In this document: positions 25,476 to 33,896 of the stretch, piece by piece
Position numbering within the stretch: the stretch's first letter is position 1
Layout of the letters: every line of letters starts with the position of its first letter
Assembly (NCBI GenBank): GCA_002706335.1
Contig: PAKZ01000025.1
Span: 124,001-188,000, forward strand
Direction of reading: 5' to 3'
Length of the DNA: 64,000 nt
From: Ahrensia sp.
GTDB lineage: Bacteria; Pseudomonadota; Alphaproteobacteria; Rhizobiales; Rhizobiaceae
Position numbers and translations under genes: made by a program
Notes under the pieces: model-generated
Told to the model about the DNA's origin: nothing
Databases searched by the model: none
Seen by the model: the letters and a program-made list of their open reading frames with translations, nothing else

Positions 25476-26147
25476 GCATACTAAATCACGCAAACATCCC
25501 TCACGCAGGAGCGTATCCCGCGGCTCGGTGGCCGCGTGAAGTAAAAGAAGCGAAGACCGCTCAGTGGACGTTTGGTTTAGCGCCAATTGGCCAGGGCGCG
25601 GCCACAGCAAGCACGACTTATAGATTGGATGGCAAACCTAGGGCGTTGGAAACGGATTAATGTAATTCGTATCGGAGTTTCCACTTTGGCACAAAGCGGA
25701 CGCATTGCAGCCGAATGCAAAATGTCCGCTACCGGCCCCATTGCAGTCTTACTCGAAAGCGCCCCATCTCCGTCAGACACTTCTTAGACTGACTTACCAA
25801 GAGCCGCCTTTTCCAACCAACCGCTTCGCCAGAAGTGAAAAACGAAAGGCGATCATACGCGGTATGTGTCCGCAGGCGCTGGACAGACGACACTGGGGAA
25901 ATATCGCATTCAAAGCGAGCGAGTTGAGGTGTCTTATTTCGTGACCGCTGACACTCCCTATGTCGCGCGGCATGTGCAATCAGGTCTGCGATTACGGAGT
26001 TAGTTTGACCCGGTTGGCTACAAGCCAATACGCTCTTTGGGAACAAAACGTGCATAGGATTTGTCAAGCCGACCTTGAATTCCGTCACACCGCGTTTGCC
26101 GGCTAAGACACGCGGAGAATATTCTTTTTAATAATCAACCGGATGAA
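25476..26147. other. Intergenic region without a supported gene, lower GC than its surroundings
   Basis: This 670-bp stretch between the catabolic operon and tRNA-Met has several short open frames, none with a ribosome binding site or recognisable product. It carries the palindromic repeat at 25695-25730 and looks like degraded sequence. Given the tRNA gene at its end, it could hold remains of an integration event. Confidence 0.5.
25695..25730. repeat. Palindromic intergenic repeat
   Basis: Outer arms AGCGGAC and GTCCGCT and inner arms GCATT (25702-25706) and AATGC (25714-25718) form an interrupted hairpin. The element resembles the palindrome at 7225-7250 and dispersed intergenic palindromes found in Rhizobiales. 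Confidence 0.5.
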
Positions 26148-26224
26148 TGGTAGCGGAGGAGGGACTTGAACCCCCGACACGCGGATTATGATTCCGCTGC
26201 TCTAACCGACTGAGCTACTCCGCC
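26148..26224 (-). tRNA. tRNA-Met (anticodon CAT)
   Basis: The minus strand folds as a complete 77-nt tRNA. The acceptor stem is GGCGGAG/CTCCGCT (one G-U at the end), the anticodon stem GCGGA/TCCGC encloses the loop ATCATAA with anticodon CAT, the T-arm is GGGGG/CCCTC around TTCAAGT, and CCA is encoded. The sequence resembles the elongator methionine tRNA of rhizobia. CAT anticodons also occur in initiator tRNA and in tRNA-Ile2 (modified C), but the G-C-rich initiator anticodon stem is absent. The 3' end points toward the accessory region on the left. Confidence 0.95.
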
Positions 26225-26375
26225 ACGCGGCGGCTCAAGGCCGCGAAGGTCGCGCGGATATAAGGTCGGGGACTTGGGCCTGTCAAGCGCGGATGCGGCG
26301 AATGGTGCCTTGTTTCCGGGAGCCAAAAACGCTTTAACGCGCCCGCAATCCAATTCCCTTTTTCCGGACCGTAGC

Positions 26376-27332
26376 ATGACCCAATCGACAAGCCCGAGAC
26401 TCGCAGTGATCGGCTGTGGCTATTGGGGGGCGAACCATGTGCGCACGCTCGGCGAAATGGGCGTCCTGCATGCGGTTTCCGACGTGCATATCGAGCGCGC
26501 CGAAATGCTGGCCCAGCCCTACGGCGCGAAGGGCGTCATGCCGGACGAGGTTTTCGCAGACGCGGCGGTTGACGCGGTCGTGCTGGCGCTGCCGGCGCAT
26601 GTGCATGCGGAATTCGCCTTGCGCGCCATCGCGGACGGCAAGCATGTCTTCGTCGAAAAGCCGCTGTCACTTTCCTCCGCCGACGGGGCGCATGTGGTCG
26701 AGCAGGCGGCGACGGCTGGCAAGGTGCTGATGACCGGACACATCCTTTGCTATCACAACGCCTTCGTGGCCCTGCGCGAGCGCATCGCAGCGGGCGACCT
26801 CGGCGAGATCCGCTATATCCAGAGCCACCGGCTCGGCTTCGGCAAGTTCCATGCCCGCTTCGATGCGCTGTGGGATCTTGCGCCGCACGATTTGTCGATG
26901 ATCATGACGCTGGCAGGCGGCGAGCCGGAGCGAGTGCAGGGCGTCCATCGTGGCGTATCAATCGGCACAACCGATCTTGCCCATGTGCATCTCGATTTCG
27001 CCAGCGGAGTAGGGGCGCATCTGCATGTGTCGCGCCACAGCCCCTATCGCGAGCGCCGTTTCACGGTGATCGGCTCAAAAGGCATGGCGGTGTGGGATGA
27101 CCTGGCAGACTGGCCGCAGAAATTGGCTTTCTACCGACATTCGATCGATCCAAAGGGCACGAATTGGGACTTTTCGCTCAGCGATCCCGATTATGCGCCG
27201 CTCGAACCCAACATGGCGCTGACCGACGAGCTGCAGCATTTCGTCGATTGCATCGGAACCGGCGCGACTCCGCAGACCGACGGACGGCAGGGCGTGGCGG
27301 TGTTACGGGTGCTTGAAAAGGCCGGGAAATAG
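26376..27332 (+). CDS. Gfo/Idh/MocA family oxidoreductase (WlbA/WbpB-like)
   Basis: The product is 318 residues from ATG 26376. The Rossmann motif AVIGCGYWGANHVRTL and the EKP motif in HVFVEKPLSLS are clear, and WDLAPHDLSMI supplies the catalytic His region. The GCGYWG form of the glycine motif is typical of the UDP-N-acetylglucosamine(uronate) 3-dehydrogenase branch. Together with the DegT-type aminotransferase 150 bp downstream it would make a 3-oxo then 3-amino nucleotide sugar, a WbpB/WbpE-like pair for surface glycan. The acetyltransferase and epimerase partners are not in this window. Confidence 0.85.
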   Translation: MTQSTSPRLAVIGCGYWGANHVRTLGEMGVLHAVSDVHIERAEMLAQPYGAKGVMPDEVFADAAVDAVVLALPAHVHAEFALRAIADGKHVFVEKPLSLSSADGAHVVEQAATAGKVLMTGHILCYHNAFVALRERIAAGDLGEIRYIQSHRLGFGKFHARFDALWDLAPHDLSMIMTLAGGEPERVQGVHRGVSIGTTDLAHVHLDFASGVGAHLHVSRHSPYRERRFTVIGSKGMAVWDDLADWPQKLAFYRHSIDPKGTNWDFSLSDPDYAPLEPNMALTDELQHFVDCIGTGATPQTDGRQGVAVLRVLEKAGK

Positions 27333-27482
27333 GCCGGGACCCGTTCACCGCGGGTTACAATATGGCTAAGGGTTTGATGATCGGGCTCTTTACGCCCGAG
27401 TCGATTACGGGATAAGCGGCATCAGGAGGGGCCTGAGGTTTTGCCGCGCCCGGCAGGGTGACGGTGGCGAATGGGGAAGTTC

Positions 27483-28631
27483 ATGCAGTTTATCGATCTC
27501 GGCGCGCAGCGTGCGCGCATTGAGGACAAGATTCAGGCCGCGATCAACGGCGTTGTGTCGAGCGGCGCTTTCATCCTCGGACCGCAGGTTGGCGAATTCG
27601 AACGACAGCTTGCTGACTATGTTGGCGTGAAACACGTGCTCGGATGCGCCAGCGGAACCGACGCGCTGCTCATCCCGCTCATGGCCAAGGGCATCGGCCG
27701 GGGTGATGCCGTGTTCGTGCCGAGCTTCACGTTTGCGGCGACCGCGGAAGTTGTCGCGCTGTCCGGCGCGGAGCCGGTCTTCGTCGATATCGATCCCGAC
27801 ACCTACAACATGGATCCGGCGTCGCTGACGGAAGCGATCGCCATGATAGAAGCGGAAGGGCGCCTCAACGCGAAGGCCGTCATTCCGGTGGATCTGTTCG
27901 GTCTGGCCGCGGACTATGTGTCGATTTCGAAGATCGCCCGCGAACATGGCCTGTTCGTCATTTCCGATGCCGCCCAGGCGGTTGGCGGCGAAGCGGCCAA
28001 TGGCAAGCGCTGCGGTTCCTTCGGCGATGTCGCCTCGACGAGCTTCTACCCGGCCAAGCCACTTGGTTGCTATGGCGATGGCGGCGCGGTGATGACCGAT
28101 GACGACGACCTGATCGAGATTATGCGGTCGGTCGCTTTTCACGGTAAGGGCTCGAGCCAGTATGACAATGTACGCATCGGTCTGACATCGCGCCTGGACA
28201 CGATCCAGGCTGCGATCCTGATCGAGAAACTCGCCATTCTCGAGGACGAAATGGTCGCCCGCCAGCGCGTTGCGGCGCGCTACCATGAAGGCCTCTCGGA
28301 CGTGGTCAAGGCGGCTGCGAACCTGCCGGGCACGCGTTCGGCCTGGGCGCAATATGCGATCGAATTGCCCGAGCGTGACACGCTGCAGGCGCATCTGAAG
28401 TCGCAGGGCATCCCGTCGGTGATCTACTACGTCAAGCCGTTGCACCAGCAGGTCGCTTATGATCGTTATCCGGTCGCGCCGAACGGGTTACCGGTTACCG
28501 AGGCGAAGCCGCAGTCGATCCTCTGCCTGCCTATGCATGCCTATCTGTCCGAAGAAGACCAGGACCGCGTAATCGGCGAGATCCGGTCCTTCGTGATGGA
28601 TTCGCCCGCGCGGCGCGCCGCGGCCGAATAG
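27483..28631 (+). CDS. DegT/DnrJ/EryC1/StrS family PLP-dependent sugar aminotransferase (WbpE-like)
   Basis: The product is 382 residues from ATG 27483 (GGGGAAG just upstream; ATG 27471 is an alternative). Recognisable parts are FIDLGAQRARIEDKI, SGAFILGPQVGEFE, CASGTDALLIPL, VPSFTFAATAEVV, and the PLP-lysine segment TSFYPAKPLGCYGDGGA. The C-terminal VKPLHQQVAYD is typical of nucleotide-sugar aminotransferases such as WbpE/WlbC. It would transfer an amino group from glutamate to the keto sugar made by the upstream dehydrogenase. It converges on mnmA with two bases between the genes. Confidence 0.9.
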   Translation: MQFIDLGAQRARIEDKIQAAINGVVSSGAFILGPQVGEFERQLADYVGVKHVLGCASGTDALLIPLMAKGIGRGDAVFVPSFTFAATAEVVALSGAEPVFVDIDPDTYNMDPASLTEAIAMIEAEGRLNAKAVIPVDLFGLAADYVSISKIAREHGLFVISDAAQAVGGEAANGKRCGSFGDVASTSFYPAKPLGCYGDGGAVMTDDDDLIEIMRSVAFHGKGSSQYDNVRIGLTSRLDTIQAAILIEKLAILEDEMVARQRVAARYHEGLSDVVKAAANLPGTRSAWAQYAIELPERDTLQAHLKSQGIPSVIYYVKPLHQQVAYDRYPVAPNGLPVTEAKPQSILCLPMHAYLSEEDQDRVIGEIRSFVMDSPARRAAAE

Positions 28632-28633
28632 GC

Positions 28634-29818
28634 TCAGGCCGTCGCCGCCAGAGCGGTTTCCAGCCTTTCCAGCATGCGCTCGGCTTCGGCTGCGCGTTCG
28701 GTGCGGTCAATAAAGCCGCCGCCGAGCACGCACGCACCGGCCCCTTCGCCGTCATAGAGTACACAGGCCTGCCCGAGCGCGACGCCGGATTCGCCTCCCG
28801 CCAATTCCACCCGTGTCTGCCCGTTCTCGTGGAAGAGCCGGGCCGGCGTCGGCGGGCGGGTGGAGCGGACGCGGGCCAGCACCTCCATACCTTCCGAGGG
28901 GACGTCCGCAAGAGGATCATCGCCCAGCCAGTTCATTTCGCGCAAATGGACGATGCGCGTATCCAGCGCCTCGCGCGGGCCGACGATTACGCGGTGAGTG
29001 CGGGCGTCAAGCTTGACAACGAAGAGCGGCTCGCCGGTTGCGACGCCGAGGCCTTTTCGCTGTCCGACTGTGAAGCGAAGAATCCCTTCGTGCCTGCCGA
29101 GAACGCGGCCATCGATATGGACGATGTCTCCGGCAAGCGCGGCATTTGGACGAAGTTTGGTGATGATGTCGGCATAATTGCCATTGGGCACGAAGCAGAT
29201 GTCCTGGCTGTCGGGCTTGTCGGCGACGATCAACCCCATCTCCGTCGCATGACGTCGGGTCTCATCCTTGGTCATGTCGCCGAGCGGAAAACGCAGGAAG
29301 TCGACCTGTTCCTGCGTCGTGGCGAAAAGGAAATAACTCTGATCGCGCTCGGCATCGGCCGGACGATAGAGCGAACGATGCGCGCCGTTCAGGCGCGAAC
29401 GTATATAGTGGCCGGTCGCCAGGACGTCGGCGTCTAGGTCGCGAGCGGTCTTCAGGAGATCGGCGAACTTGACCGTCTGGTTGCACGAGACGCAGGGAAT
29501 CGGCGTTTCGCCGGCCAGATAGGAATCCGCGAAATTCTCGATCACTGCCTCGCGGAAGCGGCTTTCGTAGTCGAGGACGTAGTGGGGTATGCCGAGCGTT
29601 TCGCAGACGCGGCGCGCATCGTCGATATCCTGACCGGCGCAGCACGACCCGGTCTTCCTCACCGCCTCGCCATGATCGTAGAGCTGCAGCGTGATGCCGA
29701 TGACCTCGTAGCCTTCGGCATGCAGCAGACCGGCCACGACGGAAGAGTCGACACCGCCGGACATGGCGACGACGACGCGTGTCTGTTCTGGCGGCTTGGC
29801 GATGTCGAGCGAATTCAT
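28634..29818 (-). CDS. mnmA: tRNA-specific 2-thiouridylase MnmA
   Basis: The product is 394 residues. The PP-loop [15 protein letters not shown] (residues ~20-34) activates U34 of tRNA-Lys, -Glu and -Gln with ATP. The catalytic cysteines are in [12 protein letters not shown] and [29 protein letters not shown] and [10 protein letters not shown] are diagnostic family signatures. The ATG at 29818 gives the usual N-terminus; ten extra in-frame codons lie upstream without a ribosome binding site. Confidence 0.96.
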   Translation of the reverse strand: MNSLDIAKPPEQTRVVVAMSGGVDSSVVAGLLHAEGYEVIGITLQLYDHGEAVRKTGSCCAGQDIDDARRVCETLGIPHYVLDYESRFREAVIENFADSYLAGETPIPCVSCNQTVKFADLLKTARDLDADVLATGHYIRSRLNGAHRSLYRPADAERDQSYFLFATTQEQVDFLRFPLGDMTKDETRRHATEMGLIVADKPDSQDICFVPNGNYADIITKLRPNAALAGDIVHIDGRVLGRHEGILRFTVGQRKGLGVATGEPLFVVKLDARTHRVIVGPREALDTRIVHLREMNWLGDDPLADVPSEGMEVLARVRSTRPPTPARLFHENGQTRVELAGGESGVALGQACVLYDGEGAGACVLGGGFIDRTERAAEAERMLERLETALAATA

Positions 29819-29959
29819 GGCGTTTCTTCGGGCTGTCGGAGGCCGCATATAGAAGCTGTGTGTTTCCGGTTCCAGTGCCGGGCGACTGTTTCAAATCGCT
29901 GCCGGGCCTTAAACCTCCGGAATTCCGGGGGCAAGCATTACCAAATGCCTACCATGGCT

Positions 29960-29974
29960 TTAGGTGTTTTTTAA
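29960..29974 (+). promoter_or_regulatory. Candidate CtrA box upstream of sciP
   Basis: TTAG-N7-TTAA differs from the CtrA consensus TTAA-N7-TTAA by one base and lies about 55 bp before the sciP start. In Caulobacter, CtrA activates sciP directly, so a site here is expected. Confidence 0.55.
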
Positions 29975-30028
29975 AGCTGTGGCCGTAATGTGGCATCGTT
30001 AATGGTCCTTGAGTGTGTAGTGAGTGCA

Positions 30029-30304
30029 ATGACCGACCAGATTCGACCTCGCGTCAAATATGTCATCGGGCCAGATGGCAGCCCTTTGACGATCAACGAT
30101 CTGCCTCCGGCCTCCACGCGGCGCTGGGTAATCCGCCGTAAGGCCGAAGTCGTCGCCGCCGTACGAGGTGGCCTTCTCAGCCTTGAGGAGGCGTGTCAGC
30201 GCTATTCCCTGACGGTTGAGGAATATCTCTCCTGGCAAGCGTCCATCGACGAGCACGGTCTCGCGGGGCTGCGCACTACGCGCATCCAGCAGTACCGCCA
30301 CTGA
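30029..30304 (+). CDS. sciP: CtrA inhibitor SciP (DUF1153)
   Basis: This 91-residue protein is nearly all DUF1153: RPRVKYVIGPDGSPLT, RWVIRRKAEVVAAVRGGLLS, LEEACQRYSLTVEEYLSW and the C-terminal GLAGLRTTRIQQYR. SciP binds CtrA at promoters and blocks its activation of transcription; its HTH-like fold also touches DNA. The ATG at 30029 gives the usual start; upstream in-frame ATGs lack support. It lies 2.3 kb from ctrA with a CtrA-like box in its promoter, fitting a negative feedback loop. Confidence 0.93.
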   Translation: MTDQIRPRVKYVIGPDGSPLTINDLPPASTRRWVIRRKAEVVAAVRGGLLSLEEACQRYSLTVEEYLSWQASIDEHGLAGLRTTRIQQYRH

Positions 30305-30316
30305 CACTTCCCGCCA

Positions 30317-31243
30317 TCAATTTACCAGAACGACTTTGCCAATCGGCCCGGTTTCGAGGAAGCGGTGGGCGTCGCCCGCCTGTTCCATTGGAAACGTTCT
30401 GGCGACATGCACCCTGATTTCATGCTCAGCCACCAATGTCGCAAGTTTTTGAAGGGCGACAGCGTCGGGGTGTACGAGAATGCTCTTTAGCCGCACGCCT
30501 TTTTCGGCGGCCATCCTTTCGGCGTCCTCGCCGGCCTTTCTCAGTGAGACGACCGTACCGCCGGGCTTGAGCGTCCCAAGTGAATTCAAAAGTTGGTCGC
30601 CTGCGACCGTTTCGAGAACGATGTCGAAATCGCCCGTAGCCTCGGCAAAGTCCGTCGCGCGATAGTCGATCACCTCGTCTGCGCCGATGGATCGCGCATA
30701 GTCCGTCTTCGCGGCGCTGACTGTCGTCGTCACATGCGCGCCGAATGCCTTGGCGATCTGGATGGCAAGGTGGCCGACACCGCCGGCGCCGGCATGGACC
30801 AGCACCCGGTCGTTTGCTTTCAGGTCGGCCTCGTCGAAAAACGCTTGCCAGCCCGTCAGCCCGGCCAGCGGCATCCCCGCGGCCTCGACATCCGGCATGT
30901 TTTCCGGCGTTCGAACGAACTCGTCAGCGGAGACGCAGGCATATTCGCCATAGGCGCCCGCCTGTTCGGGAAAACCCGACAGGCCCATGACGCGTACGCC
31001 CGGCGAGAAGTCCGTGACGCCGGGACCGGTTTTCTCCACCGTGCCGGCAATGTCCCAGCCGAGAATGAAAGGCGGGTCACCGATCAGCGGGAACGCGCCG
31101 GCGCGCACGGCGAGGTCGACCGGATTGATGCCAGCCGCGGCCACACGCACCAGCATTTCGCCTTCGCCCGGTTCGGGCACCGACCGCTCGGCGATATGGA
31201 GCTTGTCCGGTCCGCCGAATGTATCCTGTGTGACAACGCGCAT
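30317..31243 (-). CDS. Zinc-independent medium-chain dehydrogenase/reductase (quinone oxidoreductase-like)
   Basis: The product is 308 residues. The GroES-like N-terminal domain includes AAGINPVDLAVRAG, and the Rossmann domain has VLVHAGAGGVGHLAIQIAKA (residues ~140-160), the NADPH-binding motif of zeta-crystallin-type enzymes. The zinc-binding Cys/His set is missing. The C-terminus KVVLVN is the usual family ending. The ATG at 31243 has AGGGAGA upstream. It probably reduces quinones or enals; nothing links it directly to the neighbouring cell-cycle genes. Confidence 0.88.
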   Translation of the reverse strand: MRVVTQDTFGGPDKLHIAERSVPEPGEGEMLVRVAAAGINPVDLAVRAGAFPLIGDPPFILGWDIAGTVEKTGPGVTDFSPGVRVMGLSGFPEQAGAYGEYACVSADEFVRTPENMPDVEAAGMPLAGLTGWQAFFDEADLKANDRVLVHAGAGGVGHLAIQIAKAFGAHVTTTVSAAKTDYARSIGADEVIDYRATDFAEATGDFDIVLETVAGDQLLNSLGTLKPGGTVVSLRKAGEDAERMAAEKGVRLKSILVHPDAVALQKLATLVAEHEIRVHVARTFPMEQAGDAHRFLETGPIGKVVLVN

Positions 31244-31266
31244 GAATTTCTCCCTGTCCGGATATC

Positions 31267-31713
31267 TCAGTCTCTGACCATATAGGTAGCGATGGCTGCG
31301 GCGGCGACCGAAATCACGTAGTACCAGAGGCCCGGCTGGGTGAAGGCATCGGCAAATCCCGATGTCTTGGCCGCAACAATCACGATTGCGACGATCAGCA
31401 CGTCCATCATGGACCATTTCGAGACAATTGCGAGAAGGCGATGCATGCGCTGGCGCATCTGCGGATTATGGTCGCCGCCGGCCACCAGCGCCTGGGCGGC
31501 GAGAATCTTGCCGGCCGGGAATACAATGGAAAAGAGCGCCACGATGGCGCCAAGCAGCCTGTCGCCGCCGGACCACAACTGGCCGACCATCTCGATCAGC
31601 GACGGTGTGCGCGAAAAGAAGACGAGATGTTCCAGTCGCATCAGCGGCTGGGTGATGCCGAGGGCGAGGGAAAACGCCGATATGGCGATCAGCAGGGCAA
31701 TGACGATGCGCAT
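31267..31713 (-). CDS. Short PqiA-family (paraquat-inducible protein A) membrane protein
   Basis: The product is 148 residues with four predicted membrane helices. The family core KWSMMDVLIVAIVIVAAK (residues ~100-117) and the preceding MHRLLAIV are clear. Full-length PqiA has two such modules in ~400 residues, so this is a single-module form. PqiA-type proteins feed lipid-transport MCE proteins, but no MCE gene is present here. I use ATG 31713 with AGG upstream; a GTG three codons earlier is less likely. It ends 23 bp before the MDR start, possibly in one transcript. Confidence 0.8.
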   Translation of the reverse strand: MRIVIALLIAISAFSLALGITQPLMRLEHLVFFSRTPSLIEMVGQLWSGGDRLLGAIVALFSIVFPAGKILAAQALVAGGDHNPQMRQRMHRLLAIVSKWSMMDVLIVAIVIVAAKTSGFADAFTQPGLWYYVISVAAAAIATYMVRD

Positions 31714-31777
31714 GGAGCGCACCTAATGGAGATTGCCGGAGGATGACAAGCGCCGCAGTCGCGGCGCCTGGTCGATA

Positions 31778-32161
31778 TCAGCCGATCATCGCCTTGCGCG
31801 ATTCGCCGGAATCCATCTCGTCGCCGAGACGTGCTTCGCGCACTTCCATGCGCTCGGCCTTTTGCAGTTCGCTTTCGGCGTCGAGCAACTCGGCTTCGGC
31901 GGCTTCCTTCTGCTGTTTCAGGTCGCGGATCGAGATGGCGAGGTTGTCGCGCCTTGTGCGAGCGGCCTTTGCAAAGGTCGGGTAGGCAAAGTGGTTTTCG
32001 TCGCTGATGCCGGATTTCTTTTCTTCGGCAACGATCTGCGCGTCGAGCTCGTTTGCCATGCGTTCGAACTCGCTGATCATGGTTTCAAGTTGCATCACCT
32101 GGCGATGCTTCTCGGTCACCTTGAACTGGCGAAGGCGGATCATGTTGTTCCGTGGTTTCAT
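31778..32161 (-). CDS. fliJ: FliJ-like flagellar export protein
   Basis: The product is 127 residues and almost entirely helical. It begins KPRNNMIRLRQFKVTEKHRQ and continues with LETMISEFERMANELDAQI, NHFAYPTFAKAARTRRDNL and a heptad-like C-terminal coiled coil. This matches the protein annotated as FliJ that is encoded next to ctrA in many Rhizobiales. FliJ couples the flagellar export ATPase to the export gate and handles chaperones. GGAG lies eight bases before the ATG at 32161. No other flagellar gene is in the window. It is divergent from ctrA, and the shared 420-bp region contains CtrA-like boxes. Confidence 0.82.
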   Translation of the reverse strand: MKPRNNMIRLRQFKVTEKHRQVMQLETMISEFERMANELDAQIVAEEKKSGISDENHFAYPTFAKAARTRRDNLAISIRDLKQQKEAAEAELLDAESELQKAERMEVREARLGDEMDSGESRKAMIG

Positions 32162-32305
32162 ACGCAATACTCCAAAGACCGGAAAACGCTAACGGCCACT
32201 CAAAAAAATACACCGGACGCCGACAAACGATTCGCACGCAGTTCGCCGAATTGGGCTTCTGGTAACACTTCGTTTACGTCCTCCGTTAATGATAGGCCGT
32301 AACCT

Positions 32306-32542
32306 TTAAGGCGCGGTAAACCTGAAACGCCATCCGGGGCGAAAAGTTTGGTGAGTCATTTGAATCACTTAGATGGGTTTCTTCAGATGGAGATTCCGGA
32401 ATTCTATGTGAAAAAATCAAATGAATTCATAAGCCTGAAGGCGCAGATTAACAGAGAATGAAGTCTTGCCGAACCGGAATATGTTTTGTTAACCATTCCA
32501 TGTCAGCATTTTCGTGGGCTTTTATGATTCTGCCCCGGAATC
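32306..32542 (+). promoter_or_regulatory. ctrA regulatory region: CtrA-like boxes and four GANTC methylation sites
   Basis: Three CtrA-like sites are visible: TTAA-N7-TAAA (32306-32320), TTAA-N7-TGAA (32448-32462) and the half site TTAACCAT (32489-32496). GANTC sites, targets of the CcrM methylase, lie at 32353, 32362, 32526 and 32538. This mix matches the known logic of alphaproteobacterial ctrA promoters, controlled by CtrA itself and by DNA methylation state. Exact start sites cannot be read from sequence. Confidence 0.6.
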
Positions 32543-32582
32543 GGATGGACGGGATCGCCGGGCGCAGGAGAAGGGGATAAAA

Positions 32583-33284
32583 ATGCGAGTTTTGCTCATC
32601 GAGGATGATAGCGCGATCGCTCAGAGCATCGAGCTGATGTTGAAGTCCGAAAGCTTCAACGTATACTCCACGGATCTCGGAGAAGAAGGTGTCGATCTCG
32701 GGAAACTGTACGATTACGACATTATTCTTCTCGACCTCAACCTGCCCGACATGTCGGGTTACGAGGTTCTGCGCACGCTGCGCCTTTCCAAGATCAAGAC
32801 GCCGATTCTGATCCTCTCGGGCATGGCCGGTATCGAGGACAAGGTTCGCGGCCTAGGTTTTGGCGCCGACGACTACATGACGAAGCCGTTCCACAAGGAC
32901 GAACTCGTCGCCCGTATCCATGCCATTGTGCGTCGTTCGAAAGGTCATGCCCAGTCGGTCATCACCACCGGCGATCTGGTGGTCAATCTGGATGCCAAGA
33001 CCGTCGAAGTCGGCGGCCAGCGCGTGCATCTGACCGGCAAGGAATACCAGATGCTCGAGTTGCTCTCGCTGCGCAAGGGCACGACACTGACCAAGGAAAT
33101 GTTCCTGAACCACCTCTATGGTGGCATGGACGAGCCGGAACTGAAGATTATCGACGTCTTCATCTGCAAGCTGCGCAAGAAGCTCGATGCCGCATCCGGC
33201 GGGATCAACTATATCGAGACGGTTTGGGGTCGTGGTTATGTGTTGCGCGAGCCGGATCAGATTTCCATGGCCGAAAGCGCATAA
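32583..33284 (+). CDS. ctrA: Cell-cycle response regulator CtrA
   Basis: The product is 233 residues. The receiver domain starts [20 protein letters not shown] and has the phosphoacceptor Asp in [19 protein letters not shown] (Asp51), the Ser/Thr in LILSG and the Lys in [10 protein letters not shown]. The DNA-binding OmpR-type domain includes [37 protein letters not shown] and [16 protein letters not shown]. It is almost identical to rhizobial CtrA proteins. CtrA controls division, motility and envelope genes, receiving phosphate through CckA and ChpT. AGGAG lies several bases upstream of the ATG at 32583. Confidence 0.97.
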   Translation: MRVLLIEDDSAIAQSIELMLKSESFNVYSTDLGEEGVDLGKLYDYDIILLDLNLPDMSGYEVLRTLRLSKIKTPILILSGMAGIEDKVRGLGFGADDYMTKPFHKDELVARIHAIVRRSKGHAQSVITTGDLVVNLDAKTVEVGGQRVHLTGKEYQMLELLSLRKGTTLTKEMFLNHLYGGMDEPELKIIDVFICKLRKKLDAASGGINYIETVWGRGYVLREPDQISMAESA

Positions 33285-33313
33285 GACGCTGTAAACGGAC
33301 TTACATTTCAAAG

Positions 33314-33343
33314 AAAAAGCCCGGTCCAATGGCCGGGCTTTTT
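33314..33343 (+). terminator. Rho-independent terminator after ctrA (bidirectional)
   Basis: AAAAAGCCCGG and CCGGGCTTTTT pair exactly around an 8-base loop. The T-run on the plus strand ends ctrA, and the A-run gives a T-run on the minus strand, so it can also end the converging receiver-protein gene. Confidence 0.85.
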
Positions 33344-33375
33344 CCATCCCTGGGCGGGAAGCAGCCCGGTCCAGT

Positions 33376-33744
33376 TCAGGCTGCGTTTGCGAACTCGTGC
33401 AGACCGCGCATGAGCTGCTGGCGATCGAACGGCTTCAGCAGGTAGTCATCCGCGCCGGCCCTTTTGGCCTTCGTCATAAGCACCAAGTTCATTTCGTTCA
33501 TCATTACGATGATTCTCGGTTGCCGCATGGCGCTCATGGCGCGCACGCGGCGAATGAATTCGGTCACGTCCATGTCCTGCAGGTCGCCGTCGACGAGCAG
33601 GACTTCCGGCGATTCGTCGGCGACCAGGTCGAGTGCGGAACGGCCGATCTCGGCTTCCGTCACCATGTCCTGATCCGACGCGAGTATTCGCTTGGCGACC
33701 TTCCGGACGACGCTCGACCCATCAACAATCAAACAACGTGACAT
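33376..33744 (-). CDS. Single-domain CheY-like receiver protein with degenerate active site
   Basis: This 122-residue protein is a lone receiver domain, from ATG 33744. The presumed phosphoacceptor Asp is present in VLLVDGDLQDMD, and the conserved Lys in DYLLKPFDRQ. The acidic pair at the end of strand 1 reads VDGSS, with Gly replacing the second acid, and the Thr/Ser of strand 4 reads MMNEM. Mg binding and phosphotransfer are therefore doubtful. It sits between ctrA and chpT, so it may be a phosphorylation-independent or decoy partner of this relay. That is inference; the family has no established function known to me. Confidence 0.82.
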   Translation of the reverse strand: MSRCLIVDGSSVVRKVAKRILASDQDMVTEAEIGRSALDLVADESPEVLLVDGDLQDMDVTEFIRRVRAMSAMRQPRIIVMMNEMNLVLMTKAKRAGADDYLLKPFDRQQLMRGLHEFANAA

Positions 33745-33896
33745 TTCACACGTCCTTCTTGCATCCCAATCCAAGGCAAAATTTCCCCATTGCCGGGATT
33801 CATCCTAGCGAAGAGAACTGAAAGAAGCTGAAAAGCGACGATTCGAATTGCGGCGGTTGCGTTAACGATCGGGAAACGACGCTTGCGCGACGGACG

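Noticed and set aside
24009-25610. 533-codon minus-strand open frame opposite the Gfo/Idh/MocA gene
   Set aside because: It is an antisense shadow; the plus-strand gene has Rossmann and DKP motifs and a good ribosome binding site.
25729-26088. 119-codon minus-strand frame before tRNA-Met
   Set aside because: There is no ribosome binding site, no recognised family and unusual composition; it is probably chance in degraded sequence.
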